Shown here: positions 34,022 to 44,360 of the stretch, piece after piece
Layout: each line of letters opens with the position of its first letter
How positions within the stretch are numbered: the stretch's first letter is position 1
Assembly: GCF_900163865.1 (NCBI RefSeq)
Contig: NZ_FUKU01000013.1
Location: 248,001 to 312,000, forward strand
DNA: 64,000 nt
Reading direction: 5' to 3'
Source of the DNA: Sphingobacterium sp. JB170
GTDB taxonomy: Bacteria; Bacteroidota; Bacteroidia; Sphingobacteriales; Sphingobacteriaceae
The notes under the pieces: generated by a model
Told to the model about the DNA's origin: nothing
Seen by the model: the letters and a program-made list of their open reading frames with translations, nothing else
The model's database searches: none
Position numbers and translations under genes: made by a program

Positions 34022-34321
34022 TTACTGTTTAATTGAGGTCCCTAAAACATAACGTCGTAGAAAGGAGAAATAAACAATCCCCGCCAGGATGTTCCCCAAG
34101 ATGATAAAAATTAATAAAGCAAGACGCTGCACATTGCTTATACGCGTAGAAATCATAACCTCTCGCAATACAAGCACAACCCAAAGGAGCGACAATAGCA
34201 GCGCAATACTGACTACTACATCAGCAAAGGAAACTTGCAAAAACTTAAGTACAAACGACAAAATATAAAACCCCAAACTGAAATAAAATGCTTGCGTAGT
34301 TTCATTTTGTAAGTTTCTCAT
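34022..34321 (-). CDS. hypothetical membrane protein
   Basis: ATG 34321 (MRNLQNETTQAFYFSLG) gives 99 residues with three hydrophobic stretches, including IALLLSLLWVVLVL and LALLIFIILGNILAGIVYFS. No family is recognised. The short spacing to the next gene suggests the two proteins act together or are co-expressed. Confidence 0.6.
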   Translation of the reverse strand: MRNLQNETTQAFYFSLGFYILSFVLKFLQVSFADVVVSIALLLSLLWVVLVLREVMISTRISNVQRLALLIFIILGNILAGIVYFSFLRRYVLGTSIKQ

Positions 34322-34393
34322 AGCACAAAAGTACGGATTATCTTTTATCCTAGGAGTGAGCAATTAGCAATGTGATTACCTGTTGAGCCTCCC

Positions 34394-35818
34394 CTAAGGA
34401 AAAATACCAAGCTCTTGATAGGCAACCCCAATTTTATTGATCGCACAAATGAATGCCGCCGTACGTAGGTCCTCTACGCCTGGTTCAGCCATATAGATAT
34501 CACGTATCTCCCGATAGGCGCCAATCATTGTATCTTCGAGTCCCGAATGGACCAAATCGATCTCGTCGGGGCCCCGTAAGATCATCTTACGCTCGAGCTT
34601 GGACACCTGTTTTTCTGTCGTCGACTCAATGATATCGATAAGTTCTTTATACATGTTTTCACTAAAACGCTTCTCCAATCGGCCGTAACGCACGTGACTA
34701 AGGCTCTTGAGCCACTCAAAATAAGAAACCGTAACGCCGCCCGCATTCAGATAGATATCCGGAATCACCATTACACCCTTGCTCTGCAGAATCTCATCGG
34801 CCTCCGAGGTGAGCGGGCCGTTCGCCGCCTCCCCAATAATTCTCGCCTGGATACGCTCCGCATTGTTTTTGTCGATGACGCTCTCAAGTGCCGCAGGGAT
34901 CAAAATATCGCAAGGCTTCTCCAGCCCTTGGGCGGGGTCGGACATACTCACCGCGCCGGCATAGTTTAATATACTTCCTGTTGCTTTGCGGTGGGCTTGT
35001 ACCGCATCTACATCCAATCCATTCTCATCGTATATTGCACCATCAAACTCTATCAGCCCGACAAGCGTCGCTCCGGCATCCTGGAAATATTTCGCCGTAT
35101 GGTAACCGACATTCCCCAACCCTTGAACAATGATGCGCTTGCCGCTAATGCCTGCAGTAAGACCAATCTTCTCCATATCCTCCTTAAAAGAGCACGCCTC
35201 ACGTACCCCAAAGAAGACACCAAGCCCTGTTGCTTCGGTGCGTCCGCGAACGCCCCCTTGGGAAATAGGTTTTCCCGTCACACACGCCTGCGCGTTAATA
35301 TCGTTGGGAAAAAGAGAAGAGTAGGTATCAACAATCCAGCTCATCTCCCGGGCGCTGGTACCGTAGTCGGGGGCAGGTACATCGATACCCGGGCCGATAA
35401 AATTCTTCTTACAAAGCTCACTGGTGTAGCGGCGCGTAATTTTCTCGAGCTCAAATACCGTATATTTCTTGGTGTCAATTTTAATACCTCCTTTACCGCC
35501 ACCAAAAGGGACATTGACGATAGCACACTTGTAGGTCATTAACGCGGCAAGAGCCATCACCTCCTCTTGATCGACCTCCATACTAAAACGGATACCTCCT
35601 TTACAAGGCAGTTTATGGTGGGAATGTTGCACACGATAAGCCTCGATTACTTCGACATCCTCTCCGATTTTAACAGGAAATTTAATCCGCAAAATAGAAT
35701 TACAAGCCTTAATTTGATCTAAAATTCCTCTATCAAAAATTGTGTGGCGGGCTGCTTTTTCAAAGTTTCGTTGAACACTTAAAAAAAAACTGTTGTTTTC
35801 TGCATTTTCTGTAGCCAT
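34394..35818 (-). CDS. Glu/Leu/Phe/Val dehydrogenase (glutamate dehydrogenase)
   Basis: ATG 35818 (MATENAENNSFFLSVQ) gives 474 residues. The catalytic region is LPCKGGIRFSMEVDQEEVMA followed by NVPFGGGKGGIKID, and the Rossmann motif is VQGLGNVGYHTAKYF. It interconverts glutamate and 2-oxoglutarate with NAD(P). The length and N-terminal type fit the Bacteroidetes NAD-type enzyme. A -7 box lies at 35861-35868. It is monocistronic. Confidence 0.94.
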   Translation of the reverse strand: MATENAENNSFFLSVQRNFEKAARHTIFDRGILDQIKACNSILRIKFPVKIGEDVEVIEAYRVQHSHHKLPCKGGIRFSMEVDQEEVMALAALMTYKCAIVNVPFGGGKGGIKIDTKKYTVFELEKITRRYTSELCKKNFIGPGIDVPAPDYGTSAREMSWIVDTYSSLFPNDINAQACVTGKPISQGGVRGRTEATGLGVFFGVREACSFKEDMEKIGLTAGISGKRIIVQGLGNVGYHTAKYFQDAGATLVGLIEFDGAIYDENGLDVDAVQAHRKATGSILNYAGAVSMSDPAQGLEKPCDILIPAALESVIDKNNAERIQARIIGEAANGPLTSEADEILQSKGVMVIPDIYLNAGGVTVSYFEWLKSLSHVRYGRLEKRFSENMYKELIDIIESTTEKQVSKLERKMILRGPDEIDLVHSGLEDTMIGAYREIRDIYMAEPGVEDLRTAAFICAINKIGVAYQELGIFP

Positions 35819-35860
35819 AGGGACTTGGTTTACACGTTTAAAATTGGTTTTAATTCTGAT

Positions 35861-35868
35861 CAAAATTA
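35861..35868 (-). promoter_or_regulatory. -7 promoter box for glutamate dehydrogenase
   Basis: CAAAATTA reads TAATTTTG on the minus strand, matching TAnnTTTG, about 43 bases before the preferred ATG at 35818. This supports the shorter start. Confidence 0.5.
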
Positions 35869-35869
35869 A

Positions 35870-36194
35870 ACATTATTCGGACGTTTATATAGCGAAAATG
35901 CGCTGTCAAAAACATTTAAGAGAATAACGTTTATGGCCCTTAATTGTTTAAAACTGCTCAACGAATTCAACCTTTTGCTAACAATTTGAAGCTAAATGAT
36001 ATAGATTTTTAAACCGGATCGTTTACGCACTATAAGCAAACTGCATACGAAACCACCCCACAACGGCGCCAAGTGGTCATAAAATGATTTGGTTTTGCGA
36101 GGCTGAGACACAGCGCATACGGAAGGTGGAAAGGAAAAACTAATAGATTTATTCTATTCTCCCTGGCAATATCAAAATGAATTAAACGCTTGTT
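35870..36194. other. gene-free stretch between glutamate dehydrogenase and rhodanese
   Basis: About 325 bases hold no convincing ORF, RNA or repeat. It is moderately AT-rich. The right end meets the hairpin at 36195-36234. Confidence 0.5.
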
Positions 36195-36234
36195 TTGAGA
36201 GACTCCCCAGCTAAAACAAGACGGAGTCTCTCAA
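36195..36234. terminator. hairpin downstream of the rhodanese gene
   Basis: A perfect 12-bp stem, TTGAGAGACTCC and GGAGTCTCTCAA, has a 16-base loop. It is downstream of the rhodanese stop (minus strand, 36302), but no T run follows, so its role as a terminator is uncertain. Confidence 0.45.
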
Positions 36235-36301
36235 TATCAGCTACAGTAACGTTTCAGACACGTCCCTAAAATAGCTTGCTATAGCAAATGTAGCGTTTAA
36301 A

Positions 36302-36616
36302 TTAATAAACATCCATCTCCGGATCGATATCTTCTTTCCAAGCAAGGATACCGCCTTGCAGATTTGAAAGGTTGTCGAACCCTTGCTGCTCGAGTAGCAT
36401 AATAGCTTGCGCGCTACGCTTACCACTTCTACATTGAACCACGACGGGAACATCCTTTTTGACCTTGTCTTGTTCAATAACGATACCCGCTAATGGTATG
36501 TTCAAACCATTCAGGTTCGATACTTCGTATTCGAACGGTTCGCGAACGTCGATTAACTGAAACTCTTCGCTGCGATCCATCATGTTTTTCAGATCTTGAA
36601 CTGTAACTTCCTTCAT
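36302..36616 (-). CDS. single-domain rhodanese
   Basis: This 104-residue protein has a single rhodanese domain. It shows LIDVREPFEYEVSNLNG and the active-site loop VVQCRSGKRSAQA, with catalytic Cys about residue 62. It likely carries sulfur as a persulfide in the cytoplasm, since it has no signal peptide. A -7 box (CAAATATA, 36633-36640) precedes it. No sulfur-transfer partner is adjacent. Confidence 0.92.
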   Translation of the reverse strand: MKEVTVQDLKNMMDRSEEFQLIDVREPFEYEVSNLNGLNIPLAGIVIEQDKVKKDVPVVVQCRSGKRSAQAIMLLEQQGFDNLSNLQGGILAWKEDIDPEMDVY

Positions 36617-36632
36617 TTTTCTTTACTTTTAT

Positions 36633-36640
36633 CAAATATA
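36633..36640 (-). promoter_or_regulatory. -7 promoter box for the rhodanese gene
   Basis: CAAATATA reads TATATTTG on the minus strand, matching TAnnTTTG, 16 bases before the start codon at 36616. Confidence 0.55.
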
Positions 36641-36718
36641 ATGATTTTACCAATACAACCCCGCGGGGAATACTGGTAGGAATGTCAAATACTATACCCT
36701 TTTTTTAAGATTGCACAA

Positions 36719-38029
36719 ATGGAATACAACCGAATATACTACAACTTTCTACTTGCTTTAGGGTTGCTCGTGGTGAGCCGACCTGCTGGTGCTCAGGTTG
36801 TCGACAGTAACGAAGTAGCACGTATTATCAACGTATTAGCATCCGACCAAATGCGGGGCCGTGCGGCACTCAGCACCGATATCGCTAAAGCCGCAGATTT
36901 CATCGCTCAAGAATTTTCAGACGCGGATCTACAACCCTACAATAAAAACGATTATCGTCAATCGTTTCAGGTAACGAAAGTATCTCAGGCCTTCCAAACG
37001 GTTCATATCGGCGACCGTGAGCTCGCTCCCGAGGATTTTTTGATCGTGGGCTATGCCTCAGAAATCGCTTGGGATAATAGTTCCACAATAAAAGAAGTTG
37101 CGATAAAACAGGGCGAAAATTTCTCCGAGCGTTTCCGTCAGATTGTGCGCAATAGTCCCGAAGACAATATCGTCTGGGTTGACCCTTCCTTTGCACCCAT
37201 GCTCGCTCGCTTTAAAAAGATGTTTCCAAAAGACAACGTGCTGCCCCAAACCGACAGCAATCAGCCCACGCCAACCAAGGTATTTGTAATAAAGCCCGCA
37301 TCTACCGATGACTTTAAGATTGAAGCTAAGAATATGGTCACCAATTTCCCGCTATTTAACGTTGCTTGTGTCATACCCGGCAAATCCAAGGCCAATGAAT
37401 ATGTGGTGTTCTCTGCCCATTACGACCATATAGGTATCCTCGATTCGCAGGGTCAAGATTCCATCGCAAACGGCGCTGATGATGATGCCTCGGGGACGAC
37501 GGCAATGATCAGCCTCGCAAAATATTTTAAGCAGCAGGACATCAACGAGCGTACGCTTATCTTCGTGGCTTTCACGGGCGAAGAAATCGGGATGTTCGGC
37601 TCTAAATACTTTTCAACCAACATCGACGCGGATAAAGTTGTAGCGATGATAAATATTGAGATGATCGGTAAAGATTCCAAATTCGGGCCCAACTCCCTCT
37701 ACGTTACCGGGTATCAAGCATCAAACCTCGCCAGTTTAATGCAAGAAAATCTCGCTGGAACCCCCTTTAAATTTCATCCCGATCCCTATCCACAGCAAAA
37801 CTTGTTTTACCGAAGTGATAATGCCGTGCTTGCCGCACTAGGGGTACCCGCGCACACCTTTTCCACCTCGCAAATAGATAAGGATGAATATTACCATACC
37901 GTCAAAGACGAAATCAGTACGCTCGACATCAAGAATATAACCTCAAGCATTAAGGCGATCGCTAAAGGTGTTACCGGAATTATCTCCGGCGCGCAAACGC
38001 CAACAAGAGTAGAAAAATTAAAAGAATAA
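36719..38029 (+). CDS. secreted M28-family zinc peptidase
   Basis: This 436-residue protein has a signal peptide (NFLLALGLLVVSRPAGAQ). The M28 fold shows zinc ligands in SAHYDHIG, then GADDDASGT and FTGEEIGMFGSKYF. A later His lies in VPAHTFSTSQIDKDEYYH. M28 members are aminopeptidases or related exopeptidases, here probably periplasmic. There is a PA-like inserted domain around residues 90-210. It is divergent from the rhodanese and has no operon partner. Confidence 0.92.
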   Translation: MEYNRIYYNFLLALGLLVVSRPAGAQVVDSNEVARIINVLASDQMRGRAALSTDIAKAADFIAQEFSDADLQPYNKNDYRQSFQVTKVSQAFQTVHIGDRELAPEDFLIVGYASEIAWDNSSTIKEVAIKQGENFSERFRQIVRNSPEDNIVWVDPSFAPMLARFKKMFPKDNVLPQTDSNQPTPTKVFVIKPASTDDFKIEAKNMVTNFPLFNVACVIPGKSKANEYVVFSAHYDHIGILDSQGQDSIANGADDDASGTTAMISLAKYFKQQDINERTLIFVAFTGEEIGMFGSKYFSTNIDADKVVAMINIEMIGKDSKFGPNSLYVTGYQASNLASLMQENLAGTPFKFHPDPYPQQNLFYRSDNAVLAALGVPAHTFSTSQIDKDEYYHTVKDEISTLDIKNITSSIKAIAKGVTGIISGAQTPTRVEKLKE

Positions 38030-38063
38030 TCGGCGGCGTGCACCGCGTTAAAGAAAAGTTCCG

Positions 38064-38095
38064 TGCGAAAAGATATTAATGCAAATCTTTTCGCA
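38064..38095. terminator. hairpin terminator between M28 peptidase and GNAT genes
   Basis: TGCGAAAAGAT pairs perfectly with ATCTTTTCGCA around a ten-base loop. It overlaps the last codons of the convergent GNAT gene. Confidence 0.6.
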
Positions 38096-38564
38096 TCACA
38101 TAATCATCGAGCACAAAGCCGTGGTAGGGAATATCCACTTCGTAAAGAACCCGGAAACCTTGTTTTAAGTAAAAACTGTACGCTTTGTTCCTTCGGTTAA
38201 CATTAAGCTCTAAGGCTGCAAGTCCGTAATTCTGGCAGACCGATTCGGCGTAGTCAATCAGTCGCTTACCCAGTCCCTGCCCCTGCACTTGCGGCAAAAG
38301 ATATAGCTTCTCGATCCGTAACACTCCCTGCACGGTTATTAAAGCCATAAAGCCTACCGCAAGCCCATCACTGAATAAAATATAAAATACCTGTCCCTGA
38401 TTCATTGCTCGGGCGAGCGCCGCGGAAGAATAGATATCCTCGAGCATAAAAACGATTTGCTTTTCACTCAAAATATCTCCATAGCTCACTGGCCAGCTCC
38501 GTCTAGCTAGATCTTCAATTAGCGCTATATCGCCGGTCCCCCCTTTTTTTATCAAGATTTTCAT
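38076..38564 (-). CDS. GNAT-family N-acetyltransferase
   Basis: This 162-residue acyl-CoA-dependent acetyltransferase has the acetyl-CoA loop QVQGQGLGKRLIDYAE and a C-terminal ELNVNRRNKAYSFYLKQGF motif. The substrate is unknown. It overlaps the upstream gene by four bases and is the last of the secA-led run. Confidence 0.9.
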   Translation of the reverse strand: MKILIKKGGTGDIALIEDLARRSWPVSYGDILSEKQIVFMLEDIYSSAALARAMNQGQVFYILFSDGLAVGFMALITVQGVLRIEKLYLLPQVQGQGLGKRLIDYAESVCQNYGLAALELNVNRRNKAYSFYLKQGFRVLYEVDIPYHGFVLDDYVMRKDLH

Positions 38565-39127
38565 ATCTCCTCGCCAATTTTAACGCATACCCCTGGGGCA
38601 GGAGTGATCGAATAAAAACCTTCCTGTGTCGTCTCCAGCACGTCTTGCCGAATAACACGAAGTCCTTGAATAGAGGCGACCGAGCCCATATCGACATAAA
38701 TCTTAACACCCTTCACCGCCCACTTTTCATAGCGATCAAACGCCTGGATGTACCTGCGCTGATTTGTGAAAAACACCATATTTATCCTTTGGCAATATGC
38801 CTCCAGATGATCAGGCAACATTGGTGTAATGATATTTACGGCGCCATAGTTATGGCTACACAAATAGTCTAAAGAATCTTTAATCACGCCTAATTTTTGC
38901 GGGATGACCTTCATGTCCTGCTGGGCATGCTGCAGCGAGCTACCGGTTTGAACTAAAAAGTCCGCCTTAATATCCCTAAGCAGGAAATAACTGAGAGTCG
39001 TTTCGCTTACAAAAACAGTCGGGCACCACTCCAACAACTGCCCAATATACTCATCCGAGAGATCCTCGACCGAATCCACAATAAGTGCTGGTTCTTGATT
39101 TTCACGTACGATATGATGAGAAGACAT
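38561..39127 (-). CDS. thiamine-pyrophosphokinase-like protein
   Basis: This 188-residue protein starts MSSHHIVRENQEPALIVDS, a start I recall from Bacteroidetes proteins labelled thiamine pyrophosphokinase. The C-terminal beta-rich part (GLRVIRQDVLETTQEGFYSI) fits the B1-binding domain. The usual DGD motif of the catalytic domain is not evident, so enzyme activity is doubtful. It may bind thiamine or be a diverged relative. It is co-transcribed with the GNAT gene. Confidence 0.5.
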   Translation of the reverse strand: MSSHHIVRENQEPALIVDSVEDLSDEYIGQLLEWCPTVFVSETTLSYFLLRDIKADFLVQTGSSLQHAQQDMKVIPQKLGVIKDSLDYLCSHNYGAVNIITPMLPDHLEAYCQRINMVFFTNQRRYIQAFDRYEKWAVKGVKIYVDMGSVASIQGLRVIRQDVLETTQEGFYSITPAPGVCVKIGEEI

Positions 39128-39189
39128 AAGTTATTGAAGTTATTGTTTGGGAATGCAAGTGATCGTAATTCCAGCGCACCCACAGGGAG

Positions 39190-40377
39190 CTACTGTACGC
39201 CAAGCTGGCGCAGGGTGATAAAGGCCATCAGGCCAATACTCGTGAGCAGCGCATCCTCGTCGATATCAAAAGTAGGCGTGTGGACCGCCGAATTAATGCC
39301 GAGCGCTTTGTTCCCCGTTCCTAAGCGGTAAAAACAAGCATTAGTTGCTTGGGAATAATAAGAAAAGTCTTCTGCGGCTGGCCAAACGTCAAGTTCCTCT
39401 ACATTTTCTTCTCCCAGGTATTCTACGGCAAACTCGCGCGATGCTTCTGTAATCTTCGCTTCATTCACTAAAAAAGGATAACCTTTACGTACTTCAAAGT
39501 CGCAGGCTGCACCCATAGCTCTCGCGATACCCTCTGCCATATCTACCATAAGCGTATGCGCACGTGCGCGCCACGACTCATCAAAGGTGCGGAAGGTCCC
39601 TTCCAAGTTTACTTGATCTGGAATAACATTTGTCGCGCCATTGCCGATTATCTTTCCCCAAGAAAGCACCGTGGGGGTGCGCGGGTCTGCATTGCGACTC
39701 ACAATCTGCTGCAGGGCCGTAATAATTTGTGCAGTAATAGCAATAGGGTCGATATTTTGGTGGGGGTGTGCGCCGTGGCCGCCTTTGCCCCTAATAGTCA
39801 TAAATAGCTCATCGCATGATGCCATATATTTCCCAGCACGAAAACCTACTTTACCCGATTCAATAAAAGGCATTACATGCTGGCCGATGATCCCCTCTGG
39901 TGCCGGGTTTTCTAACACCCCTTCTTTGATCATCAACGAAGCTCCTCCCGGAAGCCGCTCTTCGCCCGGCTGAAAGATAAGCTTTATCGTCCCTCCAAAA
40001 TCCATGCGTAATGCTTGTAGAATCCGTGCAGCACCGAGCAGCGAGGAAGTATGCACGTCGTGGCCGCAGGCGTGCATCACACCTGCATTGCGCGAACCAT
40101 AGCTTCTTCCATCGATCTCCTGAATAGGTAGGGCATCCATATCGGCTCTTAAAGCCAACACCTTCTCGCCAGGTAGTTGTCCTTGAATAAGCGCAACAAT
40201 ACCGGTGCCAGCCATCGCTTGATAGGGTATTCCAAGATCATCTAATTTCTCCTTTACGTAAGCCGCCGTCTGAAATTCTTCAAATGATAATTCCGGATGC
40301 TGATGCAGGTGTCGACGTATCTCCACGGTATCATTAAAGTAGGCTTTAGCCAGCTGCTGGATTTTATCTTTTAGCAT
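39190..40377 (-). CDS. M20-family metallopeptidase / amidohydrolase
   Basis: This 395-residue protein shows the M20D features HQHPELSFEEFQTA, then HACGHDVHTSSLLGAARIL and FQPGEERLPGGASLM, with a dimerisation domain in the middle. Relatives hydrolyse N-acyl amino acids or dipeptides. The metal-binding His, Cys and Glu residues are present. There is no signal peptide, so it is cytoplasmic. It lies nine bases downstream of the SPOR-domain gene. Confidence 0.93.
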   Translation of the reverse strand: MLKDKIQQLAKAYFNDTVEIRRHLHQHPELSFEEFQTAAYVKEKLDDLGIPYQAMAGTGIVALIQGQLPGEKVLALRADMDALPIQEIDGRSYGSRNAGVMHACGHDVHTSSLLGAARILQALRMDFGGTIKLIFQPGEERLPGGASLMIKEGVLENPAPEGIIGQHVMPFIESGKVGFRAGKYMASCDELFMTIRGKGGHGAHPHQNIDPIAITAQIITALQQIVSRNADPRTPTVLSWGKIIGNGATNVIPDQVNLEGTFRTFDESWRARAHTLMVDMAEGIARAMGAACDFEVRKGYPFLVNEAKITEASREFAVEYLGEENVEELDVWPAAEDFSYYSQATNACFYRLGTGNKALGINSAVHTPTFDIDEDALLTSIGLMAFITLRQLGVQ

Positions 40378-40386
40378 GAGTATTGG

Positions 40387-40839
40387 TTATTCGTAAACCC
40401 AAATGTCCTCCACGAAAACGAAAACGTTACTATACTGTGAACGTAATACTTTCATCAGACTATTGGCGTCATTGCGACTACGGAAGTCGCCGACCTTCAC
40501 CCGATAATTGGGTTCATTGTAACTAACATAGCTGCTAATATCTTTATAGGAGCTTTGAAACTTTGATTGCGTTGCATAAGCGTCGTTCCTATCACTTCCT
40601 GAAAAGATCTGCACACGAAAGCCTCTTTTTTTCACTCGCGTAGCATTCTTCTTGTCAATTACTTTGGAGCCCAGGCTCATCAAGCGTGCACTCGTCGGGT
40701 TGATACCACTTTCCGCCCTGAATTCCTGCAGAAGATTAATCAATGAATCCTTGCGAATATCAATCAATCCTGTTTGTGCGTAGCTTAACTGCCCTATTAC
40801 AAGCAGAAAAGCGCCAAGTATCAGTCCTTTTTTTAACAT
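40387..40839 (-). CDS. secreted SPOR-domain protein
   Basis: This 150-residue protein has a signal peptide (KGLILGAFLLVIGQLSYAQ) and a C-terminal SPOR domain (FRVQIFSGSDRNDAYATQSK, then YRVKVGDFRSRNDA). SPOR domains bind denuded septal peptidoglycan, so a wall or division-site role is likely. It sits 15 bases downstream of secA, with no membrane anchor beyond the signal peptide. Confidence 0.88.
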   Translation of the reverse strand: MLKKGLILGAFLLVIGQLSYAQTGLIDIRKDSLINLLQEFRAESGINPTSARLMSLGSKVIDKKNATRVKKRGFRVQIFSGSDRNDAYATQSKFQSSYKDISSYVSYNEPNYRVKVGDFRSRNDANSLMKVLRSQYSNVFVFVEDIWVYE

Positions 40840-40854
40840 CGTACCTAGTTTTTA

Positions 40855-43800
40855 CTAACTATTTTTTCCGTGACAGTTTTTGTATTTCAAGCCCGATCCA
40901 CAAGGACAATCGTCGTTGCGACCTACTGTCTGCTCTTTGCGAATGGGTTGGGTTACTTGCTGCTCACGTGTATCTTTATCTTCCTCGGTCACTCCTGTCG
41001 GAGATGCGATTTCCGCTTTGCTAGCCTTCACCTGGGCCGGTTGTATCGGTGCCGGACGTGCTGCCTGCACTTGTTGCGGTTGCTGCTGGCCTGGAATATC
41101 CCCTTTAAACAAGAAGCTGACCACGTCCTTATTCATAGAAGCTAACATATTTTTAAATAAGTCGTAAGCTTCCATTTTATAAATAATAATCGGGTCCTTT
41201 TGTTCATAAACAGCATTCTGTACGGATTGTTTCAAATCATCCATTTCACGAAGATGCTCTTTCCAGGCATCGTCGATAAGCGCAAGTACAATGCCCTTCT
41301 CAAACGAACGAAACACCTCTTTACCATTGGTTTCAACCGCTTTTTGAAGATTTGTCGCAACTTGTATGCCACGAATTCCGTCCGAGAAAGGTACCACTAC
41401 ATTTTCGATCGTCTCTCCACGTTCGGCTAATACGTTCGTTAATACAGGTAGCGTCTGACTTGCAATATGCTCGGCTTTAGCATGATATGCTTTAATGACT
41501 TGATCGAATAATTTGTCCGTTAAGTTGATCGCGGAAGTACTCGTAAACTCTTCTTTAGTGATCTCTGGGTTTAGCGTAAAAATTCGGATGATTTCAATTT
41601 GAAACTCCTCATAGCTTCCCGAATCTTTTGACTCTAATACAATGTCCTCAACCACATCATAGATGCTGTTGTTCAAGTCTACATCTAAACGCTCGCCGAA
41701 CAAAGCGTTCTTACGTTTTGAATAAATTACCGTACGCTGGGAGTTCATCACGTCATCGTATTCCAATAAACGCTTACGAATACCGAAGTTGTTTTCCTCT
41801 ACTTTACGTTGTGCGCGCTCGATAGACTTAGTAAGCATGCTGTGCTGCATCACTTCGCCCTCTTCCACACCCATCTTCACCATGATGTTTGAGATACGCT
41901 CGGAAGCGAACAAACGCATTAAGTTGTCTTCTAGAGACACGAAGAATTGCGACGATCCTGGATCTCCCTGACGCCCCGCACGACCGCGCAGCTGTCTATC
42001 TACCCGGCGAGATTCGTGACGCTCCGTGCCAATAATTGCAAGACCGCCTGACGCAATAACCTCTGGTGAGAGCTTAATATCCGTACCACGACCAGCCATG
42101 TTCGTTGCAATAGTTACCTGTCCTGGGCGGCCGGCCTCAGCAACGATGTCCGCTTCTTTCTGGTGAAGCTTAGCATTTAATACATTATGTTTTATACCGC
42201 GAAGCTTCAACATCCGACTCAGAAGTTCGGAAATCTCTACCGAAGTTGTACCCACAAGCACCGGTCTTCCCGCTTCGGTAAGTGTCGCTATCTCCCCAGC
42301 AACGGCGTTGTATTTCTCTCTAGCCGTACGATAGATGAAATCCTGGCGGTCATCACGCTGTATCGGTCTGTTCGTCGGGATATCAACAACGTCTAGCTTA
42401 TAAATTTCCCAAAGCTCTCCCGCCTCGGTGGACGCAGTACCCGTCATCCCGGACAGTTTATGATACATCCGGAAATAATTCTGCAAAGTGATCGTCGCAT
42501 AAGTTTGCGTCGCATCTTCAACTTTCACATTTTCTTTCGCCTCAATCGCTTGGTGCAAACCGTCCGAGTAACGGCGGCCATCCATAATACGGCCTGTCTG
42601 CTCATCGACAATCTTTACCTTACCCTCGTCAACAATATATTGGTCGTCATTTTCAAACAACGTATATGCTTTCAACAGCTGATTGATCGAGTGGATACGT
42701 TCGGATTTAATCGCATAATCGCGGAGTAAATCTTCCTTCTTCTGCGCTTTATCTTCAATCGGGTCATCGGAATTTTCGATGTCGGCAATTTCAGAACCTA
42801 CGTCAGGCATAATGAAGAAGCTAGCATCTTCACCCGAAGCGGTGATAAGCTCAATCCCCTTGTCGGTAAGCTCTACCTGATTGTTTTTTTCATCAATAAC
42901 AAAGAACAGCTCGGCATCCACCTTAGGCATATTACGATTTTGCTCTGCCATATAGTAGTTTTCTACCTTCTGGAGCAGCTGTCTGTGGTTGCCCTCAGAC
43001 AAGAACTTAATAAGTGCCTTGTTTTTAGGAAGACCACGGTAAGCACGTAATAACGCCTTAAGGCCTTTCTCTACGTCATTATCACCCGCATTTATTGCTT
43101 TCTTAGCTTCATTAAATACGGTGTTTATATATGCTTTTTGGGCGTTGACTAATCGTTCTATACGTGGTTTTAATTGATAGAATTCGTGTTGATCACCACG
43201 TGGAATTGGCCCGGAGATAATTAGCGGAGTACGTGCATCATCAATCAGTACCGAGTCAACCTCATCAATCATTGCGTAATGCAGCTTGCGTTGAACCATG
43301 GCCTCAGGCGTCTGGGTCATGTTATCGCGAAGGTAATCAAAACCAAATTCGTTGTTCGTTCCGTAGACGACATCCGCTAGGTAAGCCGTTCGGCGCTGTG
43401 CGGAGTTCGGCTGGTGTTTGTCGATACAATCAACACTCAATCCATGAAACTCAAAAAGAGGACCGTTCCACTCCGAGTCACGACGTGCCAAGTAGTCGTT
43501 CACCGTTACAATATGAACGCCCTGCCCGGTTAGCGCATTAAGGTAAGTTGGTAAGGTTCCAACGAGTGTTTTTCCTTCCCCAGTCGACATCTCGGCAATC
43601 TTACCTTGATGCAGTACAATACCTCCGACAAGCTGTACATCGTAGTGTACCATGTTCCAGGTTACTTCGGTTCCAGCGGCCAGCCACGTGTTGCTCCAAA
43701 GCGCTTTATCGCCATTAATGGTAACGTTCGCTTTACGCGAGGCAATCTCCCGGTCGAAGTCCGTAGCAGTTACCTCGAGCTCCTTATTTTCTGAAAGTCT

Positions 43801-44157
43801 TCGCGCTGTATCTTTTACTACCGCGAATGCTTCTGGTAAAAGCTCGGCAAGGATTTCTTCTATTTTTTTATCACGATCTTTAGTAAGTTTATCCACGCGC
43901 TCATAGAGCTCCGTCTTTGTTGACATTTCCACACCCGCACCATCGGCCTGCTCTTTAAGGTCGGTTATCTCGGTATCGATCTCTGAAAGGTATTCTTTAA
44001 TTCGTTCTTTAAAACTGATGGTTTTACCCCGAAGTTCATCATTCGATAAAGATGAAAGCTTCTCATATTCTTCTTTTATCTTCTCTACTAACGGTTGAAT
44101 TGTTTTGATATCCCTTTCCGACTTACTGCCAAAAAGCTTACTTAAAAATTTTAACAT
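40855..44157 (-). CDS. secA: preprotein translocase ATPase SecA
   Basis: This 1100-residue SecA drives protein export through SecYEG. The Walker A GEGKT is at residues 193-197 and [13 protein letters not shown] is the Walker B region. Other markers are [14 protein letters not shown], then [15 protein letters not shown] and [10 protein letters not shown]. The C-terminus carries the SecB/zinc-binding [14 protein letters not shown]. It is long compared with about 900 residues in E. coli, which is usual for Bacteroidetes. A promoter box (CAAATTTA) lies at 44238-44245. Confidence 0.98.
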   Translation of the reverse strand: MLKFLSKLFGSKSERDIKTIQPLVEKIKEEYEKLSSLSNDELRGKTISFKERIKEYLSEIDTEITDLKEQADGAGVEMSTKTELYERVDKLTKDRDKKIEEILAELLPEAFAVVKDTARRLSENKELEVTATDFDREIASRKANVTINGDKALWSNTWLAAGTEVTWNMVHYDVQLVGGIVLHQGKIAEMSTGEGKTLVGTLPTYLNALTGQGVHIVTVNDYLARRDSEWNGPLFEFHGLSVDCIDKHQPNSAQRRTAYLADVVYGTNNEFGFDYLRDNMTQTPEAMVQRKLHYAMIDEVDSVLIDDARTPLIISGPIPRGDQHEFYQLKPRIERLVNAQKAYINTVFNEAKKAINAGDNDVEKGLKALLRAYRGLPKNKALIKFLSEGNHRQLLQKVENYYMAEQNRNMPKVDAELFFVIDEKNNQVELTDKGIELITASGEDASFFIMPDVGSEIADIENSDDPIEDKAQKKEDLLRDYAIKSERIHSINQLLKAYTLFENDDQYIVDEGKVKIVDEQTGRIMDGRRYSDGLHQAIEAKENVKVEDATQTYATITLQNYFRMYHKLSGMTGTASTEAGELWEIYKLDVVDIPTNRPIQRDDRQDFIYRTAREKYNAVAGEIATLTEAGRPVLVGTTSVEISELLSRMLKLRGIKHNVLNAKLHQKEADIVAEAGRPGQVTIATNMAGRGTDIKLSPEVIASGGLAIIGTERHESRRVDRQLRGRAGRQGDPGSSQFFVSLEDNLMRLFASERISNIMVKMGVEEGEVMQHSMLTKSIERAQRKVEENNFGIRKRLLEYDDVMNSQRTVIYSKRKNALFGERLDVDLNNSIYDVVEDIVLESKDSGSYEEFQIEIIRIFTLNPEITKEEFTSTSAINLTDKLFDQVIKAYHAKAEHIASQTLPVLTNVLAERGETIENVVVPFSDGIRGIQVATNLQKAVETNGKEVFRSFEKGIVLALIDDAWKEHLREMDDLKQSVQNAVYEQKDPIIIYKMEAYDLFKNMLASMNKDVVSFLFKGDIPGQQQPQQVQAARPAPIQPAQVKASKAEIASPTGVTEEDKDTREQQVTQPIRKEQTVGRNDDCPCGSGLKYKNCHGKNS

Positions 44158-44237
44158 AATATATTTTTATCTCCGTGTTACCGGTTGTGCAATAATGACT
44201 CCAATTCAGAAATACCGACAAATTGGCACTAACCGGG

Positions 44238-44245
44238 CAAATTTA
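44238..44245 (-). promoter_or_regulatory. -7 promoter box for secA
   Basis: CAAATTTA reads TAAATTTG on the minus strand, matching TAnnTTTG, 81 bases upstream of secA. Confidence 0.5.
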
Positions 44246-44360
44246 ATTATTTGATGTGATAACGAGCAGTCTTGTGAGTTATTTTTTCAAAAACTTTACG
44301 TGGCGATTTCGCGCCCGATAGCACGCGGTTTTTCAGCCTCCTTTCACCAAAAAAGAACCA

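Noticed and set aside
34991..35542. Plus-strand ORF of 183 residues inside glutamate dehydrogenase
   Set aside because: It is a shadow of a long conserved enzyme with all catalytic motifs in the minus-strand frame.
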